Of a DNA stretch of 64,000 nt, positions 50,273 through 60,646 are shown in pieces. The position numbers were made by a program, and so were the translations under genes. Numbering within the stretch: position 1 is the stretch's first letter; the number at the start of each line of letters is the position of its first letter. The notes below the pieces were generated by a model. That model saw only the letters and a program-made list of their open reading frames with translations. It was not told the DNA's origin and did not search any database. The DNA comes from Streptomyces sp. NBC_01485 (GTDB lineage Bacteria > Actinomycetota > Actinomycetes > Streptomycetales > Streptomycetaceae), in assembly GCF_036227125.1 (NCBI RefSeq), contig NZ_CP109435.1, forward strand, positions 2,356,001 to 2,420,000, read 5' to 3'.

Positions 50273-52249
50273 TCAGGGGGTGAAGGAGACCGGGAGGTTC
50301 GCGGCCTTCGCGCCGGTCGGCGGGACCTGGAGGGTCTTCAGGGCGAACTCCATGACCTGTTTGAAGACGGGACCGCAGATCTGGCCGCCGAAGTAGCTGC
50401 CCTTGGTGGCGTTCTGGATGGCGCAGTACACGGTGACCCGGGGGCTGTCGGCGGGCGCGAACCCGGCGAACGACGAGGTGTAGCCCTTGTAGGTGCCGGT
50501 GGCCGGATCCACTCGGTTGGCGGTACCGGTCTTGCCCGCGACGCGGTATCCGGGGATGCGCGCCTTGGCGCCGGTGCCCTCCTCGTCGTCCACGACCGAC
50601 TCCAGCATGTGGGCGAGGGTCTTCGCCGTCTTCTGGCTGACGACACGGGACTGCGCGGGCGCCTCGGCGGGGGTGAACCGTCCGTCCGGCCCCTTGGTGC
50701 CGCGCACCAGGGTGGGCGCGACGCGGACCCCGCCGTTGGCGATCGTCGAGTACACGGAGGCCGCCTGAAGCGCGCTCAGGGACATGCCCTGGCCGAAAGG
50801 GATCGTGTACTGCTGCGAGGTCGACCACGCGGCGGGCGCGGCGAGGATGCCTCTGGTCTCGCCGGGGAAGCCGAGCCCGGTGGAGCCGCCGATGCCGAAC
50901 TTGCGCAGGTAGGAGTAGAGGACCCGGTTGGCCTCGGTCTGCGTCTTGCCGAGCTGGCCGGTGGCCAGGATGGTGCCGATGTTGCTGGACTTGGCGAGCA
51001 CTCCGTTGAGGGTGAGGTACCAGGTGGCGTGGTCGATGTCGTCCTGGAAGAGCCGGTCGCCGCGGTGCAGCCGGTTGGGCACGGTGACGTGCGTGAGCGG
51101 CGTCGCGGCGTTCTCCTCCAGGACGGCGGCCATCGACATGACCTTGGCGGTGGAGCCGGGCTCGTAGGCGTCCTGGACGGCCGGGTTGCCCAGGTCGGCG
51201 GCGCTGGCCTTCGAGAGGTCGTTGGGGTCGAAGCCGGGCGAGTTGGCCATGGCGAGGATCTCGCCGGTGCGGGTGTCCTGGACGATGACGTAGCCGCGGT
51301 CCGCCGCGGACTCCTTCACCTGCTCGGTGATGGCGTTCTGCGCGGCCCACTGGATGTCGCGGTCGATCGTCAGCTCGACGTCGGAGCCTGGCACCGCGGG
51401 GGTCTCGGTGGAGCCCGCGGTGGGCACCTGGCGGCCGCCGGACTGGGCGTAGCGGATCTTGCCGTCCTGGCCGGCCAGGGTGGTGTTCAGCTGCTGCTCG
51501 ACAGCGCCGCCGCCCTTGCCGTCGGCGTTGACCCAGCCCAGTATCCCGGCGGCGAGCTCGCCGTTGGGGTACACGCGCTTGGTGCTGGGCACGGCGAGGA
51601 CGCCCGCGAGGACGTTGACCGTGGACTTGTCCGACCGCGCCTTCGTGGCGAGCGCGGACTTCAGGTCCTTGATCTGCTTCCAGACCTGCGGGGTCTGCCG
51701 GCCGGCCAGCATCGTGTACCGCGCGGCCGGGTCCTCGGGCCGCAGCTTCTTGACCAGCGCGGGCTGCTCCTGGCCGAGGATCGGCGCGAGGAGCGCGGCC
51801 GCCTGCTCGGGGCCGTCGTCGACCTTCAACTGCTTCCGGTTGAACATCGTGGGGTCGGCCGTGATGTCGTACGCGTCCTCGCTGGTCGCGAAGGCGATGC
51901 CGCCGCGGTCGGTGATCTCGCCGCGCTCGGCGGCCAGCACCCGGCCGATGTACCGGTTCTGCTCGGCCTTGGCGGCGTAGGTGCTCGCGTCGACGGCCTG
52001 CACCTGGAGGAGGCGGACCACGAAGGCGAGGAGCACCAGGGCGAGCGCGAGGCCGACCATGCGCAGCCGGGGGCGGGGGCTGCCGAGCCGGATCACGCGC
52101 GCGGGCGCGGGGCGGAGGGCGGGGGCGGTCGGACGGCGGGCCGGGCGGGCGCCGGGGCCCGGGCGCCGCTGGGCGGAGGCGGGGCGGGCGGGCCGGGCGG
52201 GGCCCGGTACGCGTCGGCGGGGCGGTTCCCTGTCGGACACTTCCGTCAC
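50273..52249 (-). CDS. ftsI: Septal penicillin-binding protein FtsI (PBP3 class)
   Basis: Class B transpeptidase that crosslinks septal peptidoglycan with FtsW. 658 residues. An Arg/Pro-rich cytoplasmic tail (~1-58), a membrane helix (MVGLALALVLLAFVVRLLQV), the dimerisation/pedestal domain (NRYIGRVLAAERGEITDRGG) and the transpeptidase domain with all active-site motifs: YEPGSTAK (Ser nucleophile), KSSN, and VAGKTGTANRV. GTG 52249 overlaps the ftsL stop as GTGA. Confidence 0.98.
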   Translation of the reverse strand: MTEVSDREPPRRRVPGPARPARPASAQRRPGPGARPARRPTAPALRPAPARVIRLGSPRPRLRMVGLALALVLLAFVVRLLQVQAVDASTYAAKAEQNRYIGRVLAAERGEITDRGGIAFATSEDAYDITADPTMFNRKQLKVDDGPEQAAALLAPILGQEQPALVKKLRPEDPAARYTMLAGRQTPQVWKQIKDLKSALATKARSDKSTVNVLAGVLAVPSTKRVYPNGELAAGILGWVNADGKGGGAVEQQLNTTLAGQDGKIRYAQSGGRQVPTAGSTETPAVPGSDVELTIDRDIQWAAQNAITEQVKESAADRGYVIVQDTRTGEILAMANSPGFDPNDLSKASAADLGNPAVQDAYEPGSTAKVMSMAAVLEENAATPLTHVTVPNRLHRGDRLFQDDIDHATWYLTLNGVLAKSSNIGTILATGQLGKTQTEANRVLYSYLRKFGIGGSTGLGFPGETRGILAAPAAWSTSQQYTIPFGQGMSLSALQAASVYSTIANGGVRVAPTLVRGTKGPDGRFTPAEAPAQSRVVSQKTAKTLAHMLESVVDDEEGTGAKARIPGYRVAGKTGTANRVDPATGTYKGYTSSFAGFAPADSPRVTVYCAIQNATKGSYFGGQICGPVFKQVMEFALKTLQVPPTGAKAANLPVSFTP

Positions 52250-52818
52250 CTGCCGGGGGTCTCGGGGGCGGCTGCGGTCGGGGCGGGGCTCTGGGCCGGG
52301 GGCTCGCCCGGCATGGGCGCCGCGGGGGACGGCGGGGAGACGATCGTCTGGTCGAGCGAGACGGCCTCCGGCGGCCGTACGACGGGGGCGTCCTGGACGG
52401 GCAGCCAGGCGGCGGGCGAGGGGACGCCCTTCACGGTGCCGTCGGGGTTCAGGAAGGCCGGGTCGCCACCGGGGACCATTCCGAGTTCGCGTGCGCGGCG
52501 CTGGAGGGCGTCCGGGGCGGAGTAGGCGTCGATGTCGCGCTGGAGCGCCTGCTCCTCGTCGGTGAGGCTCTTGGTGTCCCTCTGGAGGTCGTCCATCTTG
52601 AACGAGCCCTCGCTGAGCGCGGAGTTCATCACGAGCAGTCCGATGAGACCGCCGCCGAGGAGGAGGACGACGAGAAGGACGAACGGGGTGCGGGCCGCCT
52701 GCCGCGGGCCGGCCGGGAAGAGCCGCGCGAACCGGGCGGCCCTCCCCTTCAGTTCGGGTTTCCTTTTCACACGCCCACCCCCAGGTGGAGTTGCGGACCC
52801 TCGGCTCACGCCCGTCAT
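52246..52818 (-). CDS. ftsL: Cell division protein FtsL (septum formation initiator family)
   Basis: 190 residues. A basic N-terminus (~1-43), one membrane helix ([20 protein letters not shown]), a short coiled coil outside ([24 protein letters not shown]) with the RARELGMVP signature, then a Pro/Ala-rich tail. It stabilises the divisome with DivIC and FtsQ. Its sequence is poorly conserved, so position between rsmH and ftsI carries much of the call. ATG overlaps the rsmH stop as ATGA. Confidence 0.92.
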   Translation of the reverse strand: MTGVSRGSATPPGGGRVKRKPELKGRAARFARLFPAGPRQAARTPFVLLVVLLLGGGLIGLLVMNSALSEGSFKMDDLQRDTKSLTDEEQALQRDIDAYSAPDALQRRARELGMVPGGDPAFLNPDGTVKGVPSPAAWLPVQDAPVVRPPEAVSLDQTIVSPPSPAAPMPGEPPAQSPAPTAAAPETPGR

Positions 52819-53819
52819 TCGATGGACTCCCTGATTCGCTCGGCCCCGCGCAGTCGTGCCGGGGCGGCGCGCCGGTTCTCGGCGACCTCTTCCTCGCTGG
52901 GAAGTTCGGCACCACGGGTGAGCAGCTTGAGCCGGGGCTGGTAGCGCTCGGGGACGACCGGCAGCCCGGGCGGCGCGGTGTTGGCGGCGCCGGCCGCGAA
53001 CACCTGCTTGACCAGCCGGTCTTCGAGCGAGTGGTACGACAGGACGGCGATCCGCCCGGTCACGTCGAGCGTCTGCACGGCGGCCGGGATCGCCCGCTCC
53101 AGGACGGAGAGTTCGCCGTTGACCTCGATGCGCAGCGCCTGGAAGGTGCGCTTGGCGGGGTTGCCGCCGGTGCGCTTGGCGGCCTGCGGCAGTGCGTTGC
53201 GGATCAGCTCGACGAGCCGCGCGCTGTTGGTGAACGGCTCCTGGACACGCTCGCGCACGACCGCGGACACGATCCGCTTGGCCTGCTTCTCCTCGCCGTA
53301 CGCCCGCAGGATCCGGACGAGTTCGCCGGGCGGGTAGGTGTTGAGGACCTCGGCGGCGCTGACGCCGGTCGTCTGGTCCATGCGCATGTCGAGCGGCGCG
53401 TCCTGGGCGTAGGCGAAGCCCCGGTCGGCCTGGTCGAGTTGCATGGAGGAGACGCCGAGGTCGAACAGAACGCCCTGCACGCGCGCGAGGCCGAGCGTTT
53501 CCAGTACGTCGGGCAGCTCGTCGTAGACCGCGTGCACCAGGGTGGCCCGCTCGCCGAAGGGGGCGAGGCGCTCACCGGACAGGCGCAGGGCCTCCTTGTC
53601 GCGGTCGAGGGCGACGAGCCGGACCTCGGGGAACTGCGTCAGCAGGGCCTCGCTGTGCCCGCCGAGACCGAGCGTGCAGTCGACGACGACCGCTCCGGGC
53701 CGCTGGATGGCGGGGGCCAACAGGTCCAGGCACCGCTGGAGCATCACCGGGACGTGTCGACTCTGTCCCTCCCGTCGCCCGCCGCCACCCTTGTTCGAAT
53801 GCGCTTCGCGCCCTTCCAC
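52815..53819 (-). CDS. rsmH: 16S rRNA (cytosine-1402-N4) methyltransferase
   Basis: 334 residues. SAM-binding [18 protein letters not shown] (motif I), [19 protein letters not shown] and [15 protein letters not shown] near the C-terminus identify RsmH (MraW). GTG 53819 lies 8 nt after GAGAGGG and gives a ~22-residue hydrophilic extension before the conserved [13 protein letters not shown]. The extension is partly encoded by a sequence that shares its GCGCTTCGCGCC core with the 42-bp repeat. First gene of the dcw run; no mraZ lies upstream. Confidence 0.96.
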   Translation of the reverse strand: MEGREAHSNKGGGGRREGQSRHVPVMLQRCLDLLAPAIQRPGAVVVDCTLGLGGHSEALLTQFPEVRLVALDRDKEALRLSGERLAPFGERATLVHAVYDELPDVLETLGLARVQGVLFDLGVSSMQLDQADRGFAYAQDAPLDMRMDQTTGVSAAEVLNTYPPGELVRILRAYGEEKQAKRIVSAVVRERVQEPFTNSARLVELIRNALPQAAKRTGGNPAKRTFQALRIEVNGELSVLERAIPAAVQTLDVTGRIAVLSYHSLEDRLVKQVFAAGAANTAPPGLPVVPERYQPRLKLLTRGAELPSEEEVAENRRAAPARLRGAERIRESIE

Positions 53820-53980
53820 TATTGGGGCCCTCTCAGATCCAGCGGGGTGTACGCACCGCCGGGTCAACGCCCCCTCAGGAAGGGAAGGCCTGCCGGCGCC
53901 GCGGGGAGATCTCCGGCAACCGGGCCGGGGTCTCACGGGATTCAGTCCAGCAGGGAGATCGTCGCCTCCCGCTTCGCGTC

Positions 53981-54008
53981 ACTTTAGTCCACGGTGTCTC
54001 GCGGTCAA
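53981..54008 (-). promoter_or_regulatory. Promoter candidate for rsmH and the dcw cluster
   Basis: Minus-strand TTGACC (54008-54003), 16 nt, TAAAGT (53986-53981). The spacer contains GAGACACCG, which includes a GACAC core like that of WhiA sites. Predicted start about 155 nt upstream of rsmH. Confidence 0.5.
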
Positions 54009-54136
54009 TCAACCGGCCTGTGCGGCGCGGCCCGTGCGGGGCACCCCTGCGCACAGCCTTGTGGCTTACCTCACAAAGAGACCATGATGACGCTCTTTTT
54101 CCCTTCTCACAGGACGACCGGAACAAGCGTGACCAG

Positions 54137-54142
54137 TACCGT
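54137..54142 (+). promoter_or_regulatory. -10 box, probable leaderless start of the carbonic anhydrase gene
   Basis: TACCGT (TAnnnT) lies 7 nt before the ATG at 54150, again with no ribosome-binding site between them. It supports 54150 over the ATG at 54144. Confidence 0.35.
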
Positions 54143-54149
54143 CATGGTT

Positions 54150-54704
54150 ATGACGACTTCTGCATCGGTTCCCGCAGGGCCCGAAGGCGCCATAATCGCG
54201 GGCGCCGTCACGGACCGCCTCGTCGAGGCGAACGAACAGTACGCCGCCGCGTTCTCCGACCCCGGGATGGACGCCCGTCCCGTCCTGCACGTCGCGATCG
54301 TGGCCTGCATGGACGCCCGGCTCGACCTGCACGCCGCGCTCGGGCTGGAGCTGGGCGACTGCCACACCATCCGCAACGCGGGCGGGGTCGTCACCGACGA
54401 CGTGATCCGCTCCCTCACCATCAGCCAGCGGGCGCTCGGCACCCGCAGCATCGTCCTCATCCACCACACCGGCTGCGGCCTGGAGACCCTCACCGAGGAG
54501 TTCCGGCACGAGCTGGAGATGGAGGTCGGCCAGCGTCCGGCCTGGGCCGTGGAGGCCTTCCGGGACGTCGACCAGGACGTCCGGCAGTCGATGCAGCGGG
54601 TGCGCACCTCGCCGTTCCTGGTGCACACCGACGACGTGCGCGGCTTCGTGTTCGACGTGAAGACGGGTCTGCTGCGCGAGATCGACCCTCGCGATCAGGC
54701 GTGA
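54150..54704 (+). CDS. Beta-class carbonic anhydrase
   Basis: 184 residues. Interconverts CO2 and bicarbonate. Zn ligands and catalytic dyad are seen in VACMDARLDLHAALGL (Cys, Asp-x-Arg) and IVLIHHTGCGLETL (His-x-x-Cys), with the conserved IRNAGGVVTDDVIRSL between. The short form matches actinobacterial beta-CAs. The start is chosen 7 nt after a -10 box (leaderless); ATG 54144 would add two residues. Standalone gene after the divergent rsmH, 239 bp before the MoxR operon. Confidence 0.92.
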   Translation: MTTSASVPAGPEGAIIAGAVTDRLVEANEQYAAAFSDPGMDARPVLHVAIVACMDARLDLHAALGLELGDCHTIRNAGGVVTDDVIRSLTISQRALGTRSIVLIHHTGCGLETLTEEFRHELEMEVGQRPAWAVEAFRDVDQDVRQSMQRVRTSPFLVHTDDVRGFVFDVKTGLLREIDPRDQA

Positions 54705-54943
54705 TCGCCCGTAATCACTGTCGTTACGCTGTGGATTTCCACCCCTCGGGCACCCGATTAGCCATAACACCGACATATCGCGGACAGTTGTCCACAGGCG
54801 AGTGACACGAATCGGTAACGGCAGCAAGAATGCGGGTGTGACGCCACGCTGAGCACTTTGCGAACGGCGTCCGTGATTCGGGGTGGGCCGGTTTGCCGCA
54901 CAGAGCGTCGGCCCGGAGAAAGTTTTGGGCCGAGGAGGGCCGG

Positions 54944-55977
<1,034 letters not shown>

Positions 55978-55978
<1 letters not shown>

Positions 55979-57357
55979 TGGCCGCCGGGGGGACCGGGCA
56001 GCCGTCCGCCGGCCGCGCTGAGGGCGAGAAGGGCGGCGCGCGGACTGCCCTGGCCGGTCTGACCACCCGCGGCCGCTCCTTCCTGGCCGCCGGCATCGCG
56101 GCCGCCGTCTGCGCCTATGTGCTCGGACAGCCCGACCTGCTGCGGGTCGGGCTGCTGCTGTCCGCCCTGCCGCTGATCTGCGCGGCCGTCGTCTACCGCA
56201 CCCGCTACCGGGTGGCCGGCAGCCGCCGGCTCTCCCCCGCGCGCGTGCCCGCCGGCAGCGAGGCCCGCGTCCATCTGCGGATGGACAACGTCTCGCGGCT
56301 GCCCACCGGCCTGCTGATGCTCCAGGACCGGGTGCCGTACGTGCTCGGCCCGCGCCCCCGCTTCGTCCTGGACCGGGTGGAGGCGGGCGGCCGCCGCGAG
56401 GTGTCCTACCGGGTCCGCTCCGACCTGCGCGGCCGCTACCCGCTGGGCCCGCTCCAACTGCGCCTGAACGACCCGTTCGGCATGTGCGAACTGACCCGCT
56501 CCTTCTCGACGTACGACACGCTGACGGTGATTCCGCGCGTCGAGGCGCTGCCGCCGGTCCGGCTGACCGGCGAGGCCAAGGGGTACGGCGACGGACGGCA
56601 GCGCTCGCTGGCCCTGGCCGGCGAGGACGACGTGATCCCGCGCGGCTACCGCTATGGCGACGACCTGCGCCGCGTGCACTGGCGCCTCACCGCGCGCTAC
56701 GGCGAGCTGATGGTGCGCCGCGAGGAACAGCCCCAGCGCTCCCGCTGCACGGTGCTGCTGGACACCCGGGGCCTGGCCTACGAGGGCGCGGGCCCGGACT
56801 CGGCCTTCGAGTGGGCGGTCTCGGGCGCCGCGTCCGTGCTGGTGCACATGCTCGAACGGGGCTTCTCCGTACGGCTGCTGACGGACACGGGCGACTCGGT
56901 GCCCGGCGAGGGCGCCGACGGGTTCGCCGGCGCGAACCAGGGGTCGGCGGACGCGGCCGGGCTGATGATGGACACCCTCGCGGTGGTCGACCACTCCGAC
57001 GGCACGGGCCTGTCCCGAGCGTACGACGTGCTGCGCGGCGGCAACGAAGGGCTGCTGGTGGCCTTCCTCGGCGATCTCGACGAGGAGCAGGCGGCGGTGG
57101 CCGCGAAGATGCGCCAGCGCAGCGGAGGCGCGGTCGCCTTCCTGCTGGACGGCGAGGGCTGGATTCGTGAACCGAACGGCGGTCCCGATCCGATGAAGAG
57201 GCAGGAGGAGCGGCTGCGGTTGCTGCGCGAGGCGGGCTGGACGGCCGTGAGCGTGCCGCGGGGCGCTTCGGTGAACGAGCTGTGGCGTCAGGCGGACCGC
57301 GACCGGGCGGGCGTGATGACGGCGAGCGCGGCGAGCGGCGGGGAGGGAAGCGGATGA
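55978..57357 (+). CDS. DUF58 domain protein
   Basis: 459 residues. Two membrane helices near the N-terminus (LAAGIAAAVCAYVLG, LLRVGLLLSALPLICAAVV), an Ig-like stretch (VPAGSEARVHLRMDN) and the DUF58/VWA-like module with the hallmark RGYRYGDDLRRVHWRLTARY around residue 220, followed by TVLLDTRG. It is the usual membrane partner of MoxR ATPases and may present substrates to them. Its stop overlaps the transglutaminase start as ATGA. Confidence 0.9.
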
Positions 57358-59855
57358 GCGGGCGGGCTCGACTGACGCTGTGCTCGGCGGCGGCGACGCT
57401 GCTGGCCTCGTGCGCCCTGCTGCCCCTGGTGGAGCCGGCGACGTGGCTGCTCCAGGCGGTGTTCCTGCTGGCGATCCAGTCCGGGGTGGGCGCGGCGACC
57501 CGGCGGGTGCCGCTGGCCCGGCCGCTGACCGTGGCCGCCCAGACCCTGGTCACGCTGATGCTGCTGACCGTGGTCTTCGCCCGGGAGCACGCCGTCGCCG
57601 GTCTGGTCCCCGGCCCGGAGGCCTTCCGGCACTTCGGCGACCTGCTCCGGTCGGGCGCCGACGACGTGGGGCGGTACGCGATACCGGCCCCGCTGTCCGA
57701 CGGCATCCAGTTGATGGTGCTCGGCGGGGTGCTGGTGATCGGCCTGGCGGTGGACACCCTCGCGGTGACGTTCCGCAACGCGGCCCCGGCCGGGCTGCCG
57801 CTGCTGGCGCTGTACTCGGTCGCCGCGGGCCTGTCCGACGGGGCGGCCGACTGGCTGTGGTTCCTGGCCGCCGCCGCCGGCTATCTGATGCTGCTGCTCG
57901 CCGAGGGCCGGGAGCGGCTCTCGCAGTGGGGCCGGGTCTTCGGCGGTGCCGCGCGCGGCGCGGGCGGGCCGCCGGGTCCGGTGGCCCCGGTGCGCACCGG
58001 CCGGCGCATCGGCATGGCCGCGCTGGGCGTCGCCCTGGCGGTGCCGCTGCTGCCGCTGCCTGCGATACAGGGCGGCCTGCTGGGCGGGGCGGGCACCGGT
58101 GTGGGCGCGGGCAACGGCAGCGGGGGCACGATCTCCGCGGTCAACCCGCTGGTGTCGCTGCGCGACAGTCTGAACGTGGACGAGGACCGCACGATCCTGA
58201 CCCTGCGCACCAACACCAGCAACACGTCCGACCTGTACCTGCGGATCGTGTCGCTGGACGACTTCGACGGCACCACGTGGAAGCCGGCGAAGCGCCACAT
58301 CGTCACCGTGCCGGACGAGTTCCCCACGCCCACCGGCCTGGGCCCCGGCGTCAAACGCACGGAGATCACGACCCGGATCGCGGCCGCCCAGGACTACCGC
58401 CAGGACTGGCTGCCCATGCCCTACCCGCCCAGCGGCGTGCAGGTCAAGGGCAACTGGCGGTACGAGCCGGTCGGTATGACCCTCGTCGGCGACCACGGCC
58501 AGAACACCAGCGGCAAGACGTACCAGGTGACGAGCCTCGACGTGCAGCCGACGGCGGAGCAACTGGCCTCTGCCCCGAAGGCGCCCGGTTCGGTGCTCAG
58601 GGACTACACGAAGGTCCCGGACTCCCTGCCGACGGTGGTGGCGGAGCAGGCCCGTGAGATCACCAAGGACGCCGCGAGCGACTACGAGAAGGCGGTCGCG
58701 CTCCAGGACTACTTCGCGGTGACGGGCGGCTTCGAGTACGACACCCAGGTCGAGGTGGGCAGCGGTCCGGGCGCGATCGCCCGCTTCCTGCGGGACAAGC
58801 AGGGCTTCTGCGTGCACTTCTCGTTCGCGATGGCCGCGATGGCCCGCACGCTGGGCATACCGGCGCGGGTCGCGGTGGGCTTCGCGCCGGGTTCCCCGCA
58901 GGCGGACGGTTCGGTGGCGGTGAGCCTGAAGGACGCGCACGCCTGGCCGGAGCTGTACTTCGAGGGCGTGGGCTGGACCCGCTTCGAGCCGACCCCGACC
59001 CGGGGCACGACGCCCACGTACACGCTGCCGGACACGTCGGGCGACACGGTTCCCCAGCTGCCGCAGGCCTCGCGTTCGGCGGACGCGGCGCCGTCGGCCC
59101 AGCCCTCGGCGAGCACCAGTTGCTCGGCCCAGGACAAGAAGCTGGAGGGCTGCGCGGGCGCGCTGCCGGTGAACCAGGCGGGCCAGGGCGGCGGCGGTAC
59201 CCCGTGGTACGAGATCGCCGGCTGGACCCTGCTGGGGGTCGCGCTGCTCGGCCTGCCGCTGCTGCCGATGCTGTGGCGGCTGCGGCGGCGTTCGGTGCGG
59301 CTGGCGTCCGCCCAGCACTCCGCGTCCGCGGCGGCCGGGTCGCCCCCGGGCCGGCGCAAGGGCGGCGACGGCGGGCGGGCGGACGACGCCGGTCCCGCGG
59401 TGCTGCTGGACGTGCCGCCGGGCGAGGCCGGCGATGCGGCCGTCGGTCATGTCCTGGCGGTGTGGCGCGAGCTCACCGACACGGCCTGGGACTACGGCAT
59501 CGAGCCGGACGAGGCGCTGACCCCGCGGCGCGCGGCGGCGCGGATCGTCCGGATCGGCGAGCTGGACGAGACGGTGGGCCGTGCGGTGCACCGGGTCGCG
59601 GGCGCCGTGGAGCAGGTGCTGTACGCCCCGCAGCCGAGGGCCGAGGCCGGGCTGGCCGACGAGGTCCGTACGGTCCGGGCGGCCCTGCGGGAGAAGGCCG
59701 GCTGGAGCACACGCGTGCGTGCCGTGGCGGCGCCGCGTTCGGCCGTCCGCGCGGTCTGGGACCTCGCCGACCGCTGGACGGCCCTCAAGGCGTCCTGGAC
59801 GGCCCGTCTGACGGCCCTGGTGCGCCGGCCGTCCGGCCAGCAGAGCGGCGGCTGA
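57354..59855 (+). CDS. TgpA-type membrane transglutaminase-like protein
   Basis: 833 residues. Six or so N-terminal membrane segments (~10-230), an extracytoplasmic region ~250-640 containing a transglutaminase core with catalytic Cys in KQGFCVHFSFAMAAMART, His in DAHAWPELYF and Asp/Glu in WTRFEPTPTRG, a further membrane helix (~645-668) and a cytoplasmic C-terminal DUF4129-like domain. Such proteins modify or hydrolyse surface protein/peptidoglycan amide bonds. With MoxR and DUF58 it forms a conserved three-gene operon of envelope function, detail unknown. Closed by a strong palindromic terminator. Confidence 0.92.
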   Translation: MSGRARLTLCSAAATLLASCALLPLVEPATWLLQAVFLLAIQSGVGAATRRVPLARPLTVAAQTLVTLMLLTVVFAREHAVAGLVPGPEAFRHFGDLLRSGADDVGRYAIPAPLSDGIQLMVLGGVLVIGLAVDTLAVTFRNAAPAGLPLLALYSVAAGLSDGAADWLWFLAAAAGYLMLLLAEGRERLSQWGRVFGGAARGAGGPPGPVAPVRTGRRIGMAALGVALAVPLLPLPAIQGGLLGGAGTGVGAGNGSGGTISAVNPLVSLRDSLNVDEDRTILTLRTNTSNTSDLYLRIVSLDDFDGTTWKPAKRHIVTVPDEFPTPTGLGPGVKRTEITTRIAAAQDYRQDWLPMPYPPSGVQVKGNWRYEPVGMTLVGDHGQNTSGKTYQVTSLDVQPTAEQLASAPKAPGSVLRDYTKVPDSLPTVVAEQAREITKDAASDYEKAVALQDYFAVTGGFEYDTQVEVGSGPGAIARFLRDKQGFCVHFSFAMAAMARTLGIPARVAVGFAPGSPQADGSVAVSLKDAHAWPELYFEGVGWTRFEPTPTRGTTPTYTLPDTSGDTVPQLPQASRSADAAPSAQPSASTSCSAQDKKLEGCAGALPVNQAGQGGGGTPWYEIAGWTLLGVALLGLPLLPMLWRLRRRSVRLASAQHSASAAAGSPPGRRKGGDGGRADDAGPAVLLDVPPGEAGDAAVGHVLAVWRELTDTAWDYGIEPDEALTPRRAAARIVRIGELDETVGRAVHRVAGAVEQVLYAPQPRAEAGLADEVRTVRAALREKAGWSTRVRAVAAPRSAVRAVWDLADRWTALKASWTARLTALVRRPSGQQSGG

Positions 59856-59905
59856 GGGAGTACGGCCGCTGGGCGGCCGGGCACCGGCGGTAGCGGCACA
59901 TACGT

Positions 59906-59941
59906 GAGGGGGCGACCACCCGGCCGGGTGGTCGCCCCCTC
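59906..59941. terminator. Bidirectional terminator after the transglutaminase operon
   Basis: A perfect 36-bp palindrome (two 18-nt halves meeting at CCGG-CCGG) lies between the convergent transglutaminase and DUF3040 genes. It folds with a minimal loop of the central bases. Confidence 0.92.
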
Positions 59942-59965
59942 AACGCTGTTGGTACGTGGGCGGTG

Positions 59966-60370
59966 TCAGTGGCCGCCCTGTTCGTCACGCCGGCGCTGCC
60001 AGCGCTGCTCGATCCGGTCCATCATGGAGCGCTTCTGCCGGCCCTGGCCTCGGGTGTGCGGGGCGCCCGGGGCGCCGGCCGCGGCCTGCTCGCCCGGCTT
60101 GGGTGCCTTGCGCCAGCCGGTCACGGCGAGCACCGCACAGCCCAGCATGACGAGGAAGCCCACCACGCTCAGCCAGACCTGTTTGGCGACCATACCGGCC
60201 ATGAGGAGCGCGATTCCCACGAGGAAGCCAGCGACCGCCTGGTAGACCCGCCGCCGGGTGTACGTACGCAGCCCGCTTCCCTCGAGCGCCGACGCGAACT
60301 TGGGATCTTCGGCGTACAGCGCTCGCTCCATCTGCTCGAGCATGCGCTGCTCGTGCTCCGAGAGCGGCAC
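59966..60370 (-). CDS. DUF3040 domain membrane protein
   Basis: 134 residues. Starts MPLSEHEQRMLEQMERALYA, the hallmark of actinobacterial DUF3040, and continues ASALEGSGLRTYTRRRV. Two membrane helices follow (AVAGFLVGIALLMAGMV and LSVVGFLVMLGCAVLAVTGW), then a basic C-terminus. Function unknown. GTG start at 60370. The 276-bp gap upstream (60371-60646) holds no gene I can support, only a -10-like TATCCT on the minus strand near 60422. Confidence 0.9.
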   Translation of the reverse strand: MPLSEHEQRMLEQMERALYAEDPKFASALEGSGLRTYTRRRVYQAVAGFLVGIALLMAGMVAKQVWLSVVGFLVMLGCAVLAVTGWRKAPKPGEQAAAGAPGAPHTRGQGRQKRSMMDRIEQRWQRRRDEQGGH

Positions 60371-60646
60371 GGAGTCCTCCTCATCGTGCAGTCGCCGGGG
60401 CGACCCGGGGGGTCCCTTCAGGATAGGCAGGGAATCGCCCCCGTGAAACCCGCCCCTCTACGCCAATTGGCCAACCGGAGCCCGTCATGGACGTCCCGGC
60501 TCGCTGAGGATTCCATTCCCCGGCGGCCGACCCGTCATGCCGGGCGGTCTCCTTAGATCATACGGCGCACTGCGCCCGAACGGGGGGCCTGTGGCGTACT
60601 CCATGCGCGGCCAAGGCCCTGATCAGGGGTACGCCCCGGGAGGCGC

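Larger units (their letters stand above)
53820..54149. other. Intergenic region, rsmH / carbonic anhydrase
   Basis: 330 bp without a gene. It holds the rsmH promoter candidate (53981-54008), the likely leaderless -10 of the carbonic anhydrase (54137-54142) and a 5-bp dyad TTGTG-N8-CACAA at 54059-54076. The rest shows nothing I can assign. Confidence 0.5.

Noticed and set aside
54059..54076. TTGTG-N8-CACAA as a regulator site before carbonic anhydrase
   Set aside because: Arms of 5 bp are too short to stand out from chance in a 330-bp gap; kept only as a remark in the region description.
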